From assembly GCF_000275845.1 (NCBI RefSeq), contig NW_006766904.1, forward strand, positions 1 to 64,000: a stretch of DNA of 64,000 nt. The letters are read 5' to 3'. This document shows positions 34,721 through 45,735 of the stretch, piece after piece; the stretch's first letter is position 1; each line of letters starts with the position of its first letter. The DNA is from Dichomitus squalens LYAD-421 SS1. Its lineage: Eukaryota; Basidiomycota; Agaricomycetes; Polyporales; Polyporaceae. The translations under genes were made by a program, and so were the position numbers. Below the pieces are notes generated by a model. That model ran no database searches. It saw only the letters and a list, made by a program, of their open reading frames with translations, and was not told the origin of the DNA.

Positions 34721-35646
34721 TAGTGTTGCCGCCAAGCCGGGCCGGCTTATCCAGCTAGCTCAGCTTGTCAACTAGACGCCCAGCTTGTTGCAAGAAGCTA
34801 AGCTAAGCCGAAACGCCTAGAAACGAGCTGATCGTCAGCTCGTTTTCAAGCCAGCTCGCGGGCTAGCTCCATTGATGATGTCATAATTACCAAAGTTGGT
34901 ATCTCGTAGGACCGGGAGGTCCCGGGACAGCCGCGACTTCAATTACTTCGAGATGCGTGGCTGCCATGGTATGGCCTGGTAATTCCTGGATGGATGTGTT
35001 GACTCCTCACGAGTCATGCCTTGAGCACAGCGGTAATCCTCATAATATCAAAGGCAGCAGTCACCCTCGGCACAGAACAGCCTGGGAATGTGCGCTACAA
35101 TGCTGCTGGCGAGCAAGATTATAGACTCTCGTGTATCCTGCTTTCTGTCTTAATGGCTTTAGCAGCTGTGTTCGAACCACATCACATATGCAGTCTTCAA
35201 GGTAATCCAACACAGTTACTGAACTGTTGAACAATGTGTCGCTCTATTTAGTCGAATAGATAAGCCTACAGGTTCACACTGGATTACTGGTGTTGACTAT
35301 TTCTGACATGCATACTCAGTGATTCCGTTGTGGCCTTCAGACATTTTTTGGCAGCTCACACCTCCTCAGGGAGATATGTTGAACTTATGCATACATGGTG
35401 TTATGTTCTGTGCATGTATACCATGTTGTTACTACACTAGGAACGATGATGCCCAGTTCGCTGTCGGCGCATGCAATGTCTTGCCATATCTGGAATGTGA
35501 GCTTGCAAGTCAAGCTGTGGCTGGGGCCTGGCCAGGGAGTTGGCGCCCAGCTAGCCGGATCTCGGCTTAGCTTGCTCCGGCTTGGTGATCCAGCGCGATC
35601 CAGCTCGTCAGCTTAGCTTAGCTTAGCTGGCTTGGCGGCAACACTA
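34721..35646. mobile_element. Non-autonomous inverted-repeat element of 926 bp at the LSM7 3' end
   Basis: Perfect 18-bp terminal inverted repeats TAGTGTTGCCGCCAAGCC lie at 34721-34738 and 35629-35646. They abut an exact 10-bp direct repeat ATCTCGAATC (34711-34720 and 35647-35656), a target-site duplication. Subterminal sequence is full of AGCT/AGCTTAGC units on both sides. No ORF with a domain is present, so the element needs transposase from elsewhere. A TAG-rich start suits hAT ends, but a 10-bp duplication is longer than the usual 8 and is in the Mutator-like range, so the superfamily is open. The exact duplication suggests a recent insertion. Confidence 0.85.
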
Positions 35647-36337
35647 ATCTCGAATCGGTCGCAATGCAAGTCTCAACATGAATACCTCCCTCTCAGTTCG
35701 ATTATGCGCATGAACTCCATCCGTCGTCAATCGCAAATTCCACGTTAGGTTCGCGATTTCTTCATAGCCGTCTACAGGACTCAAGAGCGTGATCGTTGGG
35801 CCTCTGAGGACAACGAGACCTAGATTGCGTGTCGTCGGTTGGCCCTCAGGGACTAAGGTGGCTAATGAGCGCGCGTCGCGATGTTACGTCTTCGAGACAC
35901 ACTCACGGCCTTGCAAATTTTCTTGTACTTCATCAAGCACGAGGTTGAGTAGCTGGTCATAGCCCTTGAGCACTCCGGTCACTAGTTTGACAAATAACGT
36001 CAAGTCAAAGCCACAGATAGCTGGCGCAGGATCGCCTGACCTTCCCGTCCGCCAGTGAACTTGACCCGAATGCGTTCGTTCACGTATTTAGCGAGGTCTA
36101 AGATGGCCTCACGCTTCGGTTTATCCATGGTAGGCTGAGGACTAGCATGTGGACAAGCGGTTAGATTGTACACGCAACGAGAACAATGCGACGATGAGGA
36201 CGTACGGGCCATTTCTACCGCCCCTTGAGGCGGCGGCAGCACCTCGGAATCCTCCTCTGCTACCACCACGACCCTTCAGCACTCGAGGTCATTGGTGAGC
36301 AGAGGACGAAAGTGAAGGAACATACTCTGTCAGACAT
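35644..36337 (-). CDS. LSM7: U6 snRNA-associated Sm-like protein LSm7, with altered C-terminus
   Basis: LSm7 is part of the LSm1-7 ring (mRNA decay) and the LSm2-8 ring (U6 snRNA). Five spliced exons from ATG 36337 give MSDRGRGGSRGGFRGAAAAS, then MDKPKREAILDLAKYVNERI, RVKFTGGREVTGVLKGYDQL and LNLVLDEVQENLQG (Sm1 motif), and TTRNLGLVVLRGPTITLLSP followed by VDGYEEIAN (Sm2 motif). Most LSm7 proteins end a few residues after this point (typically NPF plus a few). Here the frame runs on for about 35 more codons of unfamiliar sequence to a TAG that is the first codon of the inverted repeat of the adjacent element (35646-35644). Either a terminal intron is missed or the insertion changed the end of the protein. 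Confidence 0.85.
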
Positions 36338-36686
36338 AAGGGCACGTATGTGGTTCTGAGTGGTTCAGAACAGTAGCAGGATCGCCTTGAGCAAAGACCA
36401 GCGTTGACAGTCCGTTAGATACGCAGAAGTTGCTATGGCCAGCTCGCGGTGCTGATGAGTGTGGTCGAGACAAAAGACAAGGGAGACTGGCGGACGCGAG
36501 GCGGATGGCAAAGAAACGCCGGGGCCGAAACGGAAAGCGTTCCCTCGACCCTGCTCCTGCCCTCCTTGGATTCTGCCCCCATCCGCCACTCCCGTCCCAA
36601 TCTACGACGACAACCACCACTCTCTTCTGCTCGTACAACGTCCATCTCCACACCCGAAAAAACTGACAATACTTTCGGCCACGATC
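36338..36686. promoter_or_regulatory. Divergent promoter region, LSM7 / KAP95
   Basis: About 350 bp between opposed starts. The plus strand is C/T-rich near 36580-36660 before the KAP95 ATG. ORFs on both strands across it are shadows. Confidence 0.5.
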
Positions 36687-39600
36687 ATGAATGCCACTGA
36701 GCTACTCGCAAATACCCTCTCCGCCGGTGCGTCCATTTTCTTTCCATCCCGGTGCCGCGCTCCAGACGGCGCGTCCTCCTTGATTTCGTGTGCTCACAGC
36801 AATCCTCTACTATACCTCCAGATGCACACACGCGTGAAGATGCGACCCAAAAGCTCGAGAGCGCATCTAGAGAGAACTATGTGAACCCCGTCCCATTCCC
36901 GCTACATCCGCGCCAGACCACTAACCATACCCGTCATCCAGCCGGCGTACATGCTGATGCTCTCCTCTGAGCTCGTCAACGAGTCTTCACCTGTCCACGT
37001 TCGGAATGCTGCTGGCCTTGCCCTCAAAAATACCCTATCGGCACGAGTGCGTTACTCCATAATTCGCTCGCTGCACGGGCGCCACATCCTTATTTCTCTT
37101 TTGTAAACAGGAAATCGCGCGGCAAGCCGAGTACGCCAACCGCTGGCTTGCTCTTGACGAGAACACGAAGAACAAGGTCAAACAGGATGCGCTCATGGCC
37201 CTCGCCTCCCCCAACGGCAAGGTTGGTACGGTGGCTGCGCAGTTCGTCTCCGCTATCGCGTCCGTGGAGTTGCCGCAAGGGCAGTGGATGGATGTCGTTG
37301 GGATCTTGTTGGGCTTCGTGAGTGACCCCTCAAATGTGAACCTCAGGGTGGCTACCCTCCAAGCGATCGGCTTCATCTGCGAGTCCTTGCAAAGCGTGCG
37401 TCCCTGTCCACACTTCGTATTTGATATCACCTCACAATCCTGTAGAAACCGGAAATCTTGTCCCTGCGTTCGAATGAGATCCTCACTGCTGTCATTCACG
37501 GCGCGCGTAAAGAGGAGCCATCACAGGATGTTCAACTCGCAGCCATTCAGGCTCTGCTTAACTCACTAGAGTTTGTCCGCGACAATTTTGAGCGTGAAGT
37601 AAGACCTCATTCTCCCTGCGTGACCCGAGCAAGCTCATAAGTCAAATTAGGGAGAGCGCAACTACATCATGCAGGTTGTGTGCGAGGCTACTCAGAACCC
37701 CAACTCGGCTGTTCAGGTTGGAGCGTTTGAGTGCTTGGTGAAGATCATGTCATTGTACTACGACAAGATGGGCTACTACATGGAACGCGCGTTGTTTGGG
37801 GCAAGTGTCAAAAATACCTCGCACATAGATGCCGACACTAATGGACATTGTACAGCTCACTGTGATGGGCATGAAGCACAGTGAAGAGAACATCGCCCTT
37901 CAAGCCATTGAATTTTGGTCTACAGTTTGTGAGCTCGAGACCGAGCTTGCTTGGGAGGCATCGGAGGTACGCTTGTATGATATTTTCACATCCCCTTCAG
38001 CTCACCAGCATATCAGGCGAACGAATACGGGGAGGTCCCCGAGAACGAGAGCAAGTTCTTCGCAAAGGTTGCACTTCCCGAGATTGTTCCCGTGCTCCTG
38101 GATCTCCTTACTCATCAAGATGAGGACGACGATGAGGATGAGTGGAACGTCGCCAAAGCCGCCGCGACCTGTTTTGGTTATCTCTCGACTGCCGTCCAAG
38201 ATACGATCGTTCCAGCTGTCATTCCGTTCATCGAGGCCAACATTCGCGCGACTGACTGGCACTTGCGCGAGGCAGCTGTGATGGTGTTTGGCTCCATTCT
38301 CGACGGGCCCGACCCCGCAGTGCTCAATCCACTCGTTCAACAAGCCTTGCCGATCCTCATTGACATGATGGGAGACCAGAACACTCACGTGAAGGACACC
38401 GTCGCCTGGACGCTTGGACGTATTTGCGACTTGTTGATCTCTTCGATCCGTCCTGATGTGCACCTCCACCCACTCGTCTCCGCCCTTGTCAATGGTCTTC
38501 AAGACAATGCACGCATTATTGCGAACTGCTGCTGGGCGCTCATGAACCTTGCTGACCAACTCGGGTTCATCGAGGGGGATGAGACTGATACGTTCACCAA
38601 CCCTAGCCCTCTCTCGCCATACTACGACGGGGTCGTTCAGGCACTGCTGCGCGTTACGGAGACGTGAGTTAGCTGTTCAATCCCTGCGTTCATCACCTTA
38701 CCATCGCATCGCGCCAATTCAGTGCCACCAATGAAGGTATACAGAGGACTGCAGCGTATGAGGCTATCACGTCCTTCGTAACCCACGCCACCTCCGATAC
38801 TATCCCTGTGGTTCAGAATACTGCGGTGACTATTCTCATGAGAATGGAACAACTGCTTGCTATGCAGGTGCGCAGTCTTAAAGTCGCCTTAGAACTATTT
38901 GTCTCACTACGATGCAGAACCAAATCGTGGGCGTCGATGACCGCAACAATTGGAGCGATTTGATGACCAACTTCTGTGGCGTCATTACCGTATGTCCTGA
39001 TTCCCTCCATGATAGTCAGGCTCAGACTGACGGTGTGCATAGGCTGTAATCCGGAAGCTCAACGACGGCGTTCAACCTCTTGCGGACCGTATCATGACGC
39101 TCATCCTCCAACTAATCAACGCAGCGGGAAAGACTTCTACCCTCGTCGAGGACGCTTTCCTTGTCGTCGGGGCTCTCTCTGCTGCTCTCGAGCAGGGTTT
39201 TGCTCCCTACATCCCCGCCTTCCTCCCTCATCTTTACCCAGCCCTCAAGGCGCATGAGGACACCCAGCTCTGCACTGTTGCCGTTGGTATCATTGGTGAC
39301 ATATCGAGGGCTCTTGGCGACCAGACCGCTCAGTATTGCAGCGCTTTCATGAGCGTGCTTTTCGAGAACCTCCAGAGCGATGTCCTGAACCGCAATGTGA
39401 AGATCTCCATCCTGTCGTGCTTCGGCGATCTCGCAATAGCGATCGGTCCTGCCTTCGAGCCGTATCTGCAGACTACCATGGAGGTACTTCGCCAAGCCGG
39501 TGCCGTCCAGCCGAACCCTGTAAGTACTGCTACGTCTTCTTGCTGTCGGGCGTGACGTAACTCATCGGCTCACAGCTTGACATCGATCTCGTTGAATATG

Positions 39601-39987
39601 TCGGCCTACTGCGCGAGGGCATTCTTGAGGCGTACACGGGTATCGTCGCTGGTTTCAAGAACACTCCCAAGGCGGAGCTTCTCTTGCCTCATGTCCCTTC
39701 TATCTTGGAGCTCGTACAACGGTGTCTCGGGGACTCCGAGAGGACTGAGAGCACGATCAAGCTCACGATTGGCTTGGTTGGCGATCTCGCGGACACCTTC
39801 CCGAACGGCCAGATCAAGCAGTTCCTTCTTGCTGAGTGGCTCGCAAACGAGCTTCGCATGAAGGGCCGCATGGCACCCGAAACGAAGAAGACGCTTCGAT
39901 GGGCTCGCGAGGTACGTCGATCCCTATCTGATCTTATATCGATCTAATCCTTGTGGGTCTCAGATGGTCAAGCGCGCGACGGCGTGA
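36687..39987 (+). CDS. KAP95: Importin subunit beta-1 (karyopherin beta)
   Basis: Carries importin-alpha/cargo complexes through nuclear pores and releases them on binding Ran-GTP. About a dozen exons encode HEAT repeats throughout. Recognisable parts in order: [109 protein letters not shown], the acidic loop [107 protein letters not shown] and the end MVKRATA. Length (about 870 residues) is normal. Exon 2 starts with AHTRED after an intron at 36729-36820. The end is TGA 39985-39987. Confidence 0.96.
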
Positions 39988-41028
39988 AGCTAGTCTCAGT
40001 CAGGGTCCTTGCCTGATAATCGTTTCTTTACAGCTCTTGTCTTTGTCTCGTGAAACTTACAGTCTCTTACTTTCCATATATCTCTACGTTTATGTCTACT
40101 CACTCAACGCTACTGTCGCCGCACCCAGCAATCACTCGCCCTCTGAAGGAGGACAACGTCGCATCTTACGCATCCATTATGATCCACACGCATGTCGCAT
40201 CGCATATGTAGTAGAATGAAGCCGCCCCAGCAGTTCCTCTCCCGCACCACCATTGTACCACGCTCTGCCGTCCATAGGACCGTACTATTTCTGTGTTGAT
40301 CTTCACCGCTCCAGCTTCACTCCCACTCTCCTCTCACGTTTCTCTGAATCAGTTGCCCATATCGTATCGTTGATCTGTTTGTCGCTGTCGGGGCGCGCAC
40401 CTTGTATCCCTGGGTCATATTCTGAATCGTCAATCTCGTCCTTTCTGCCCGACCGTGTTCATTCACTTGATGTCCCTTCATCACCGCCACGCGCAATCGC
40501 AGTAATTATTTCATGTGCTCTCTTCCGCAATTCTATCCGTCCGCGGGGCACACGAAACTAATTCACGGGCTACCCTTTATCTCATCCGCTGTATAGACAT
40601 CGTATCCTTCGTCTTGCGTAATCGACGACATCGTCATCAGAATGTCATTCTGGCTAGCCATTGGCACCATGCAATGTTCCCTCGTTTCATCGCACGGCAC
40701 TGAGAAATCGCATTCACTGTATACTGTGCTTAGCTTGTGCGATGGGTCACATAGCTGGGCTCAAGCATTACCAGGTTGCTCATGAACATTTCGCAGATTC
40801 ACTAGTTGGCATTGTGCGCTTTGGTACTTCCAGAGCTACTCATCTTTGAAACGAGTTTTCTGAGCACGTCGCCGTTTTTTAAGGCGAAATATTCTTCTGA
40901 TGAACTTTATGGCGTCGATCAGTGCTATCACCTTCGTTAGGAGGTGTGTACGTCTGGCGCGATGGAACGAGAGCAACAAGAGCAAGAAAGTCCCGTGTAG
41001 CAATCGTACCTATTGATTATCGAACACA
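39988..41028. other. Intergenic region between convergent genes KAP95 and amidohydrolase
   Basis: About 1 kb. It should hold both 3' UTRs. Short ORFs lack domain signals and I see no repeat or RNA gene. Confidence 0.4.
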
Positions 41029-43474
41029 CTATAGGATGCTATTGCCTGAAATTCCTCCATAAACGACCTTACCATCGATGATGGTTGCCTCCACCTTCGC
41101 CTCAAGAATGTCGCCCACTGGCCGGCTCTCGTCCATGATGTCCCTGTCGAAGATGACGTAGTCTGCACGTTTGCTGGCAGACAACGAGCCGAGAACTTCT
41201 TCCGCAAACGCGGCATAGGCAGCGTCGAGGGTCATCCCCTTGAGGGCTTGGGCTCGCGTCAAGCGTTCTGCAGGATACCTGTGTAGGGGTGAGCACGGGG
41301 AATTGCGCGCAGGAGAGGAAGATAACCGACCATCCTCCAGAGCCGTGAGGGCTATTGCCCTCGTTGTCTAATCTTGCTACAGCGGCATAAAATCCGTACA
41401 ATGGATTGATGCTTTCGACGGGGAAGTCGGAGCCGAGAGGCAGGACATGGTTCCGCGAAGCCTGCAGCAGAGTCTGGTACGCGTAGGCACCCTTGATACG
41501 CTCGGGTCCCTATGTTGGCAATGAATAAACCCACGTGCTTTCCGGCAATAGCATGACTCACAAGTCGCGCTTCTGCGTAGTTCATATCGCTTGTTCTGTG
41601 CTACTGTAAGCTCATGTCCAAACACAGAAGCAGAACTCCAACAAGACTCACGCATGGGTCGGTTGCACGCTGGTCAGGACTATTCGGCGGGAGGTTGATA
41701 AGCTGCACTCCTTGTCCCTTCAACAGAACGCACCTCCCAATTTCCCAGATCGCTGCAGGTCTTCCGGACGCATGATTTGGGAGTGTTCGATACGGGGTCT
41801 CCTCTTCGCGATAGCATCGCTGTCGTCCGGGTCGTTGCCAATCTCCTCGAAGATATCTAGGACGACCTTGTTGGCACGATCTCCGATAGCGTGGATGTTC
41901 TAGTAGCATCCACATCAGCTCTCAGCCAAATGATGGTTTGACAAAGACAACACTCACGACACCCCAACCCCTTTCCCACCATTCACGGGCGGTCTTCAAA
42001 AGCTCCTCTTCGGGATGACGCATAATGCCATGCGCGTCCGGCTTGTCCGAGTAGGGAGAGAGTAGTGCCGCTCCCCACGAGCCCAGAGCGCCGTCAGTGA
42101 ATAGCTTCACGCTGCGCATACGGACATGGGCTGTAGGGCTTGTATCGTATATCTCGAGTTGTTTCGCTTCTTTTAGAGTGAGCCGGTCAGAATCGGCCAT
42201 GGCATACACTCTGATCTGCCATACTCTATCAGTAGAACGGACACGTCACAGACACAAGCACCGCGTACGGGAAGTTTGCGTTCTGTATCCAATCTAACGG
42301 GATATCAGTATACTCAAAGCCAATGAGGCCGAGGGACTTACTGTTTGAAGAGTTCGAACTCTTCAACACTCGTCGCAGCGTCATGAATGCTTGTCAAGCC
42401 GACAGCGAGTGCATCCTTGATCGCGCGGTCAGCATACTCGCGTACCTGCTGTCTTGACCACTTGGGCACCGGCACGAGGCTCTGTGCGGCATCGACGAAG
42501 ATGCCTGTGGGCTCGCCAGCAGAGTCGCGGAGAATTTCGCCCCCGGGAACAGACACCGGGAGACCACCACCATTGTGCGCCTTGGTGAGCTCGAGAGCGC
42601 GCGGAGAAATCCATAAGGCATGCACGTCGACTCGATGCAACGCTATTGGGAGAGCGGCCAAGGTTGGGCGAGATGCGAGGTCGGCCTGGGTAGCAATTGT
42701 CAGAAGAGAACACCAAGAGCACGCGAAGATCGATCATACTGCGGTGGGAAATGAGCCATCCGTGTCGGACCATTTCGTATGATCCCATCCCATGGCTTCG
42801 ATCCAAGTATCAGGACCGGACGGGTGCTTGCGGACATAATCTTCCAGCGTGTCCAAAAGCTCGGAGAGAGACCGTGCCTGATCGAGGCGAAGTTGCATTT
42901 TGAAGCCATACTGCAATATGTGGGCATGCGCATCTAGGGATGAATGTCAGTGTCCAACGCGATGTCGGTGACAAGGTGAGCTAAACATGCCTGCGAGCCC
43001 TGGGGTAACGATTAAACCAGGTCGAAGATTGATGACGGGCAAAGGCTTCTTCGCAGATGGCTCATTGCCGTACCATTTCGCAATGAGCTCATTCTGATAG
43101 CCGTCCCACCAGGATTGGACCTCCACTAGTATGTCTTGTGAGTACTAGGTTGGATAAGACGAACATTCGCGGAACGGCAACCTACGCAAGGCGCCCGTGG
43201 TCAAAATGGTCTGCTTGTCGACAACAATGCAGTCGACATTGGGTTTCACCGGATCAGCCGTATATATTTTCCCAGCATCTGCGCAAAGCGCGTATGAAGA
43301 CGGCAGAACGGTGAACGAAGGCGGTGTGTGGATGAATGAGTAGTACCATGCAGCAGTACCCGCGGCTGCGGATGCGAAGAGGGTGTATATGACTTGCTTG
43401 TTACTCGAGTCGGTATTCGCGCGAGGTGTACGCGCCGTCGCACGCTGTCCGGGCCTCTTGTCGCTGGCACTCAT
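41029..43474 (-). CDS. Amidohydrolase family 3 protein (YtcJ-like), membrane-anchored
   Basis: A metal-dependent hydrolase with unknown substrate. The N-terminus from ATG 43474 has a basic stretch and one hydrophobic helix ([20 protein letters not shown]), suggesting a membrane anchor. The amidohydrolase part contains [39 protein letters not shown] with the HxH metal site, [75 protein letters not shown] with the next His, [47 protein letters not shown] with the catalytic Asp, and [11 protein letters not shown] followed by [14 protein letters not shown]. All expected metal-binding positions are present. About eight introns are inferred. The exons around PTHATSDM are short and least certain. 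Confidence 0.88.
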
Positions 43475-43789
43475 CGTGTCTGTCGGTCAAGCAAACCTAA
43501 CTACAGCCGCCCACAGCACACATCGCCACAACGAATGGAATTCCATATACAGTAATATCCCGACAGCACCGCTTAGATAACGCCTTGCTTGCTTGTCCCC
43601 TGCGATTCTTTGCCTCCGGCAGCACCTGGCATCATCCAAATAGGTTACGACGATGCACATATCGGATTTGGGAACCATCGGGCGAGGGCTGCTTCATAGT
43701 AACAGAAAGGAAGGTCAAAGCTGCCAGAATTCGTCGTCTGGACTCTGCTGTTACTTGAAAATGTACCCAATGGCTCCCACACCCAGAGA
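43475..43789. other. Intergenic region upstream of the amidohydrolase gene
   Basis: About 315 bp containing the promoter of the minus-strand amidohydrolase gene. No gene or motif recognised. Confidence 0.35.
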
Positions 43790-44242
43790 GTTTACAATTC
43801 CACGCAACTGGCTACGTAGCCACGCATGCACGCAGTCGCGCGTTTGCTTTCGCATTTACAACACAAGCGTGCAGTCGTGTAATCGCAGAGTCGGGTAAGC
43901 GATGCTAAGGATCCTATTCTTGGTTCTCAGTGGCCCCTGCAACAAAGGTCTTTCCTTGCGCGATGTAGATCGACTATAGTCCAAATATTCTCTACCATTT
44001 ATCCAGTTCTCAGTGCGCTCAATATGAGTCTACTCAAGGGGTTTGCAGGATGTATAGACTGGAGCCATGCCCTTCGCCGAACTCCTGCCAGAGGGCGCTC
44101 CATGTACAACTTACAATAGACGCGCAGTTACACGACTGCGTGGCTGCATACACACAGAGCTTGGCGAGCTTCGCCATCAATCGACTGCGTTAATACGTGG
44201 TTACGCAGCCTGCTACGTAGCCAGTTGCGTGAAATCGTAAAC
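43790..44242. mobile_element. MITE-like inverted-repeat element, about 450 bp
   Basis: Terminal inverted repeats of 31 bp with two mismatches lie at 43790-43820 and 44212-44242 (GTTTACRATTYCACGCAACT, continuing GGCTACGTAGC). A second, inner inverted pair, GCAGTCGTGTAA-like at 43869-43882 and its complement at 44123-44136, lies between them. No ORF of note is inside. I could not find a clean target-site duplication, so the exact ends could be a few bases further out (an AGA is shared outside both ends). It lies between the amidohydrolase and TFIIE-beta genes and disrupts neither. Confidence 0.65.
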
Positions 44243-44455
44243 GTTCTCCCCATACCACATCCACATATTCATTTGGTTCCAAGGAGAGGGTCTGGTGCCT
44301 TAATCTAACATTCCTCTCACTGGCAGTAAGACCAATGTACGCGACACCTACGGCACTTCCGTACGAAGGGCTGGTCTTCATTGCACAAACCATGAGTCAA
44401 GTATACATGATGTACAAGGCATGCCCGCATGTAATGTCCGAGATAAAACACTACC

Positions 44456-45505
44456 CTACTTCGGCGTCGCACCAGGGGCAACATAGTCGCGCGACAGGTC
44501 GACGATGCCTTTCAGATGGGTATTCGTAATCCGAGCCGGCCGCTGTCGAGGGGCAGCCTTCTTGCCCTTCTTTTTCTGCCCACCAGCCCTCGGTACGGGG
44601 GCGGCAGAAGCGGTGGCTTGGAGACCCTCGGATGCGAGGGCCTTGAGGAGGTCGACGTCGTTTGGCACCTCGAGTCCATGCCACAGGTCATGGAACTCTG
44701 TTGCGACATAAACTCGCGCGGCCTACACAGGCGCATGGTGAAAGACGTACCTTTCTCGACGGCCATACCGCCCTGCTCCTCATTTGGCTTGACCTCGTTC
44801 CAAAAGACCATACGCATCTGGCCGTCCTTCAACGTCCGCGTGACATAGACCTCACCCTCCTTCTCGAGCTCCTCGATCGCCTGTGGCGCCTCCTTCCAGC
44901 TCTCCTTGAGAGTGCGCACAGACAAGCCGCCACCCTTGCGGGTCTGACGTTGGATCTCGGTCAACAAGGCGGCCTTGTTGCGCACGTTGAAGTCATGCTA
45001 CTCAAAGACGCGTCTTGAGCATTCTATGCGGTGGAACAAGAATAGTGGCAGATACGCACCCGGTAGGAATACAGATCAGTCTTGGGATCATGGATGACTC
45101 GGTCATGAGCCTTGAATTTCTCCAAGAGCACCTTGTCTGTGTCGACTGGGGTGTTGGTGAAGATAGCGAGGTCCTGGAGGCGCATGGGGTTGCCTGTGGC
45201 CTTGAGATGGTTGACGAGGTATACGAGTTGGGTGTTGACATTTGTGCCTGTGCCGGTGTCTGCGGGCTGGGAGTAGACAACATCTGGACGACAGGTCAGC
45301 CATGGCTCACACCAAGGGCAGACGAGTCGAGCAGAGGAGACGTGCTTGATTTTGGCCGCTTCTTCTTTTTCGAGTCACCATCGGCGTCGGCTGCAGACGA
45401 CGAGCTGCCAGGCTGCAGAGGTGGAGGCTGGGACCGCCATGAGGCGTAGTCCTGTCGTTTGAGAGCGGTCTGGAAAGCTGCGGCATCGCGGGCAAGGCTA
45501 GCCAT
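44456..45505 (-). CDS. TFA2: Transcription initiation factor IIE subunit beta
   Basis: TFIIE-beta acts with TFIIE-alpha to recruit TFIIH to the RNA polymerase II preinitiation complex. Start MASLARDAAAFQTALKRQDY (ATG 45505). A basic region KKKKRPKSS is followed by the two tandem winged helices: VVYSQPADTGTGTNVNTQLV, VYLVNHLKATGNPMRLQDLA, DLYSYRHDFNVRNKAALLTE, GGGLSVRTLKESWKEAPQAI and VYVTRTLKDGQMRMVFWNEV. The C-terminal part has FHDLWHGLEVPNDVDLLKAL and a Lys-rich GGQKKKGKKAAPRQRPARIT. The first intron is only 29 nt (about 45280-45310) and is needed to join LLDSSAL to DVVYSQ in frame. Other introns lie at about 44694-44749 and 44997-45058. It is divergent from PAN3. Confidence 0.88.
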
Positions 45506-45735
45506 GGAGAGGGAGATGGCCGTCGGAGAGCAAGGCGAGGTTGCGGTGAGCGCCGTACACGGGGCCGGCGGCACGGGATAAGCGTGGGCGCCTGCGAGTG
45601 TGGGCGTATGTTTTGGCGGGGTTTGGGACAGGCGCCTGGGATGAAGTAGCTGACTGTGTTGATCTCTGCGCATGCACCGACGACGGCTTGGAAAGCCCTT
45701 CGTCGACACCGTCGCCGTCCTCCGCGTCGTCCAAG
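45506..45735. promoter_or_regulatory. Divergent promoter region, TFIIE-beta / PAN3
   Basis: Only 230 bp separate the opposed starts, so both promoters overlap closely. The PAN3 frame is open upstream to 45598, but the extra codons do not look conserved. Confidence 0.5.
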
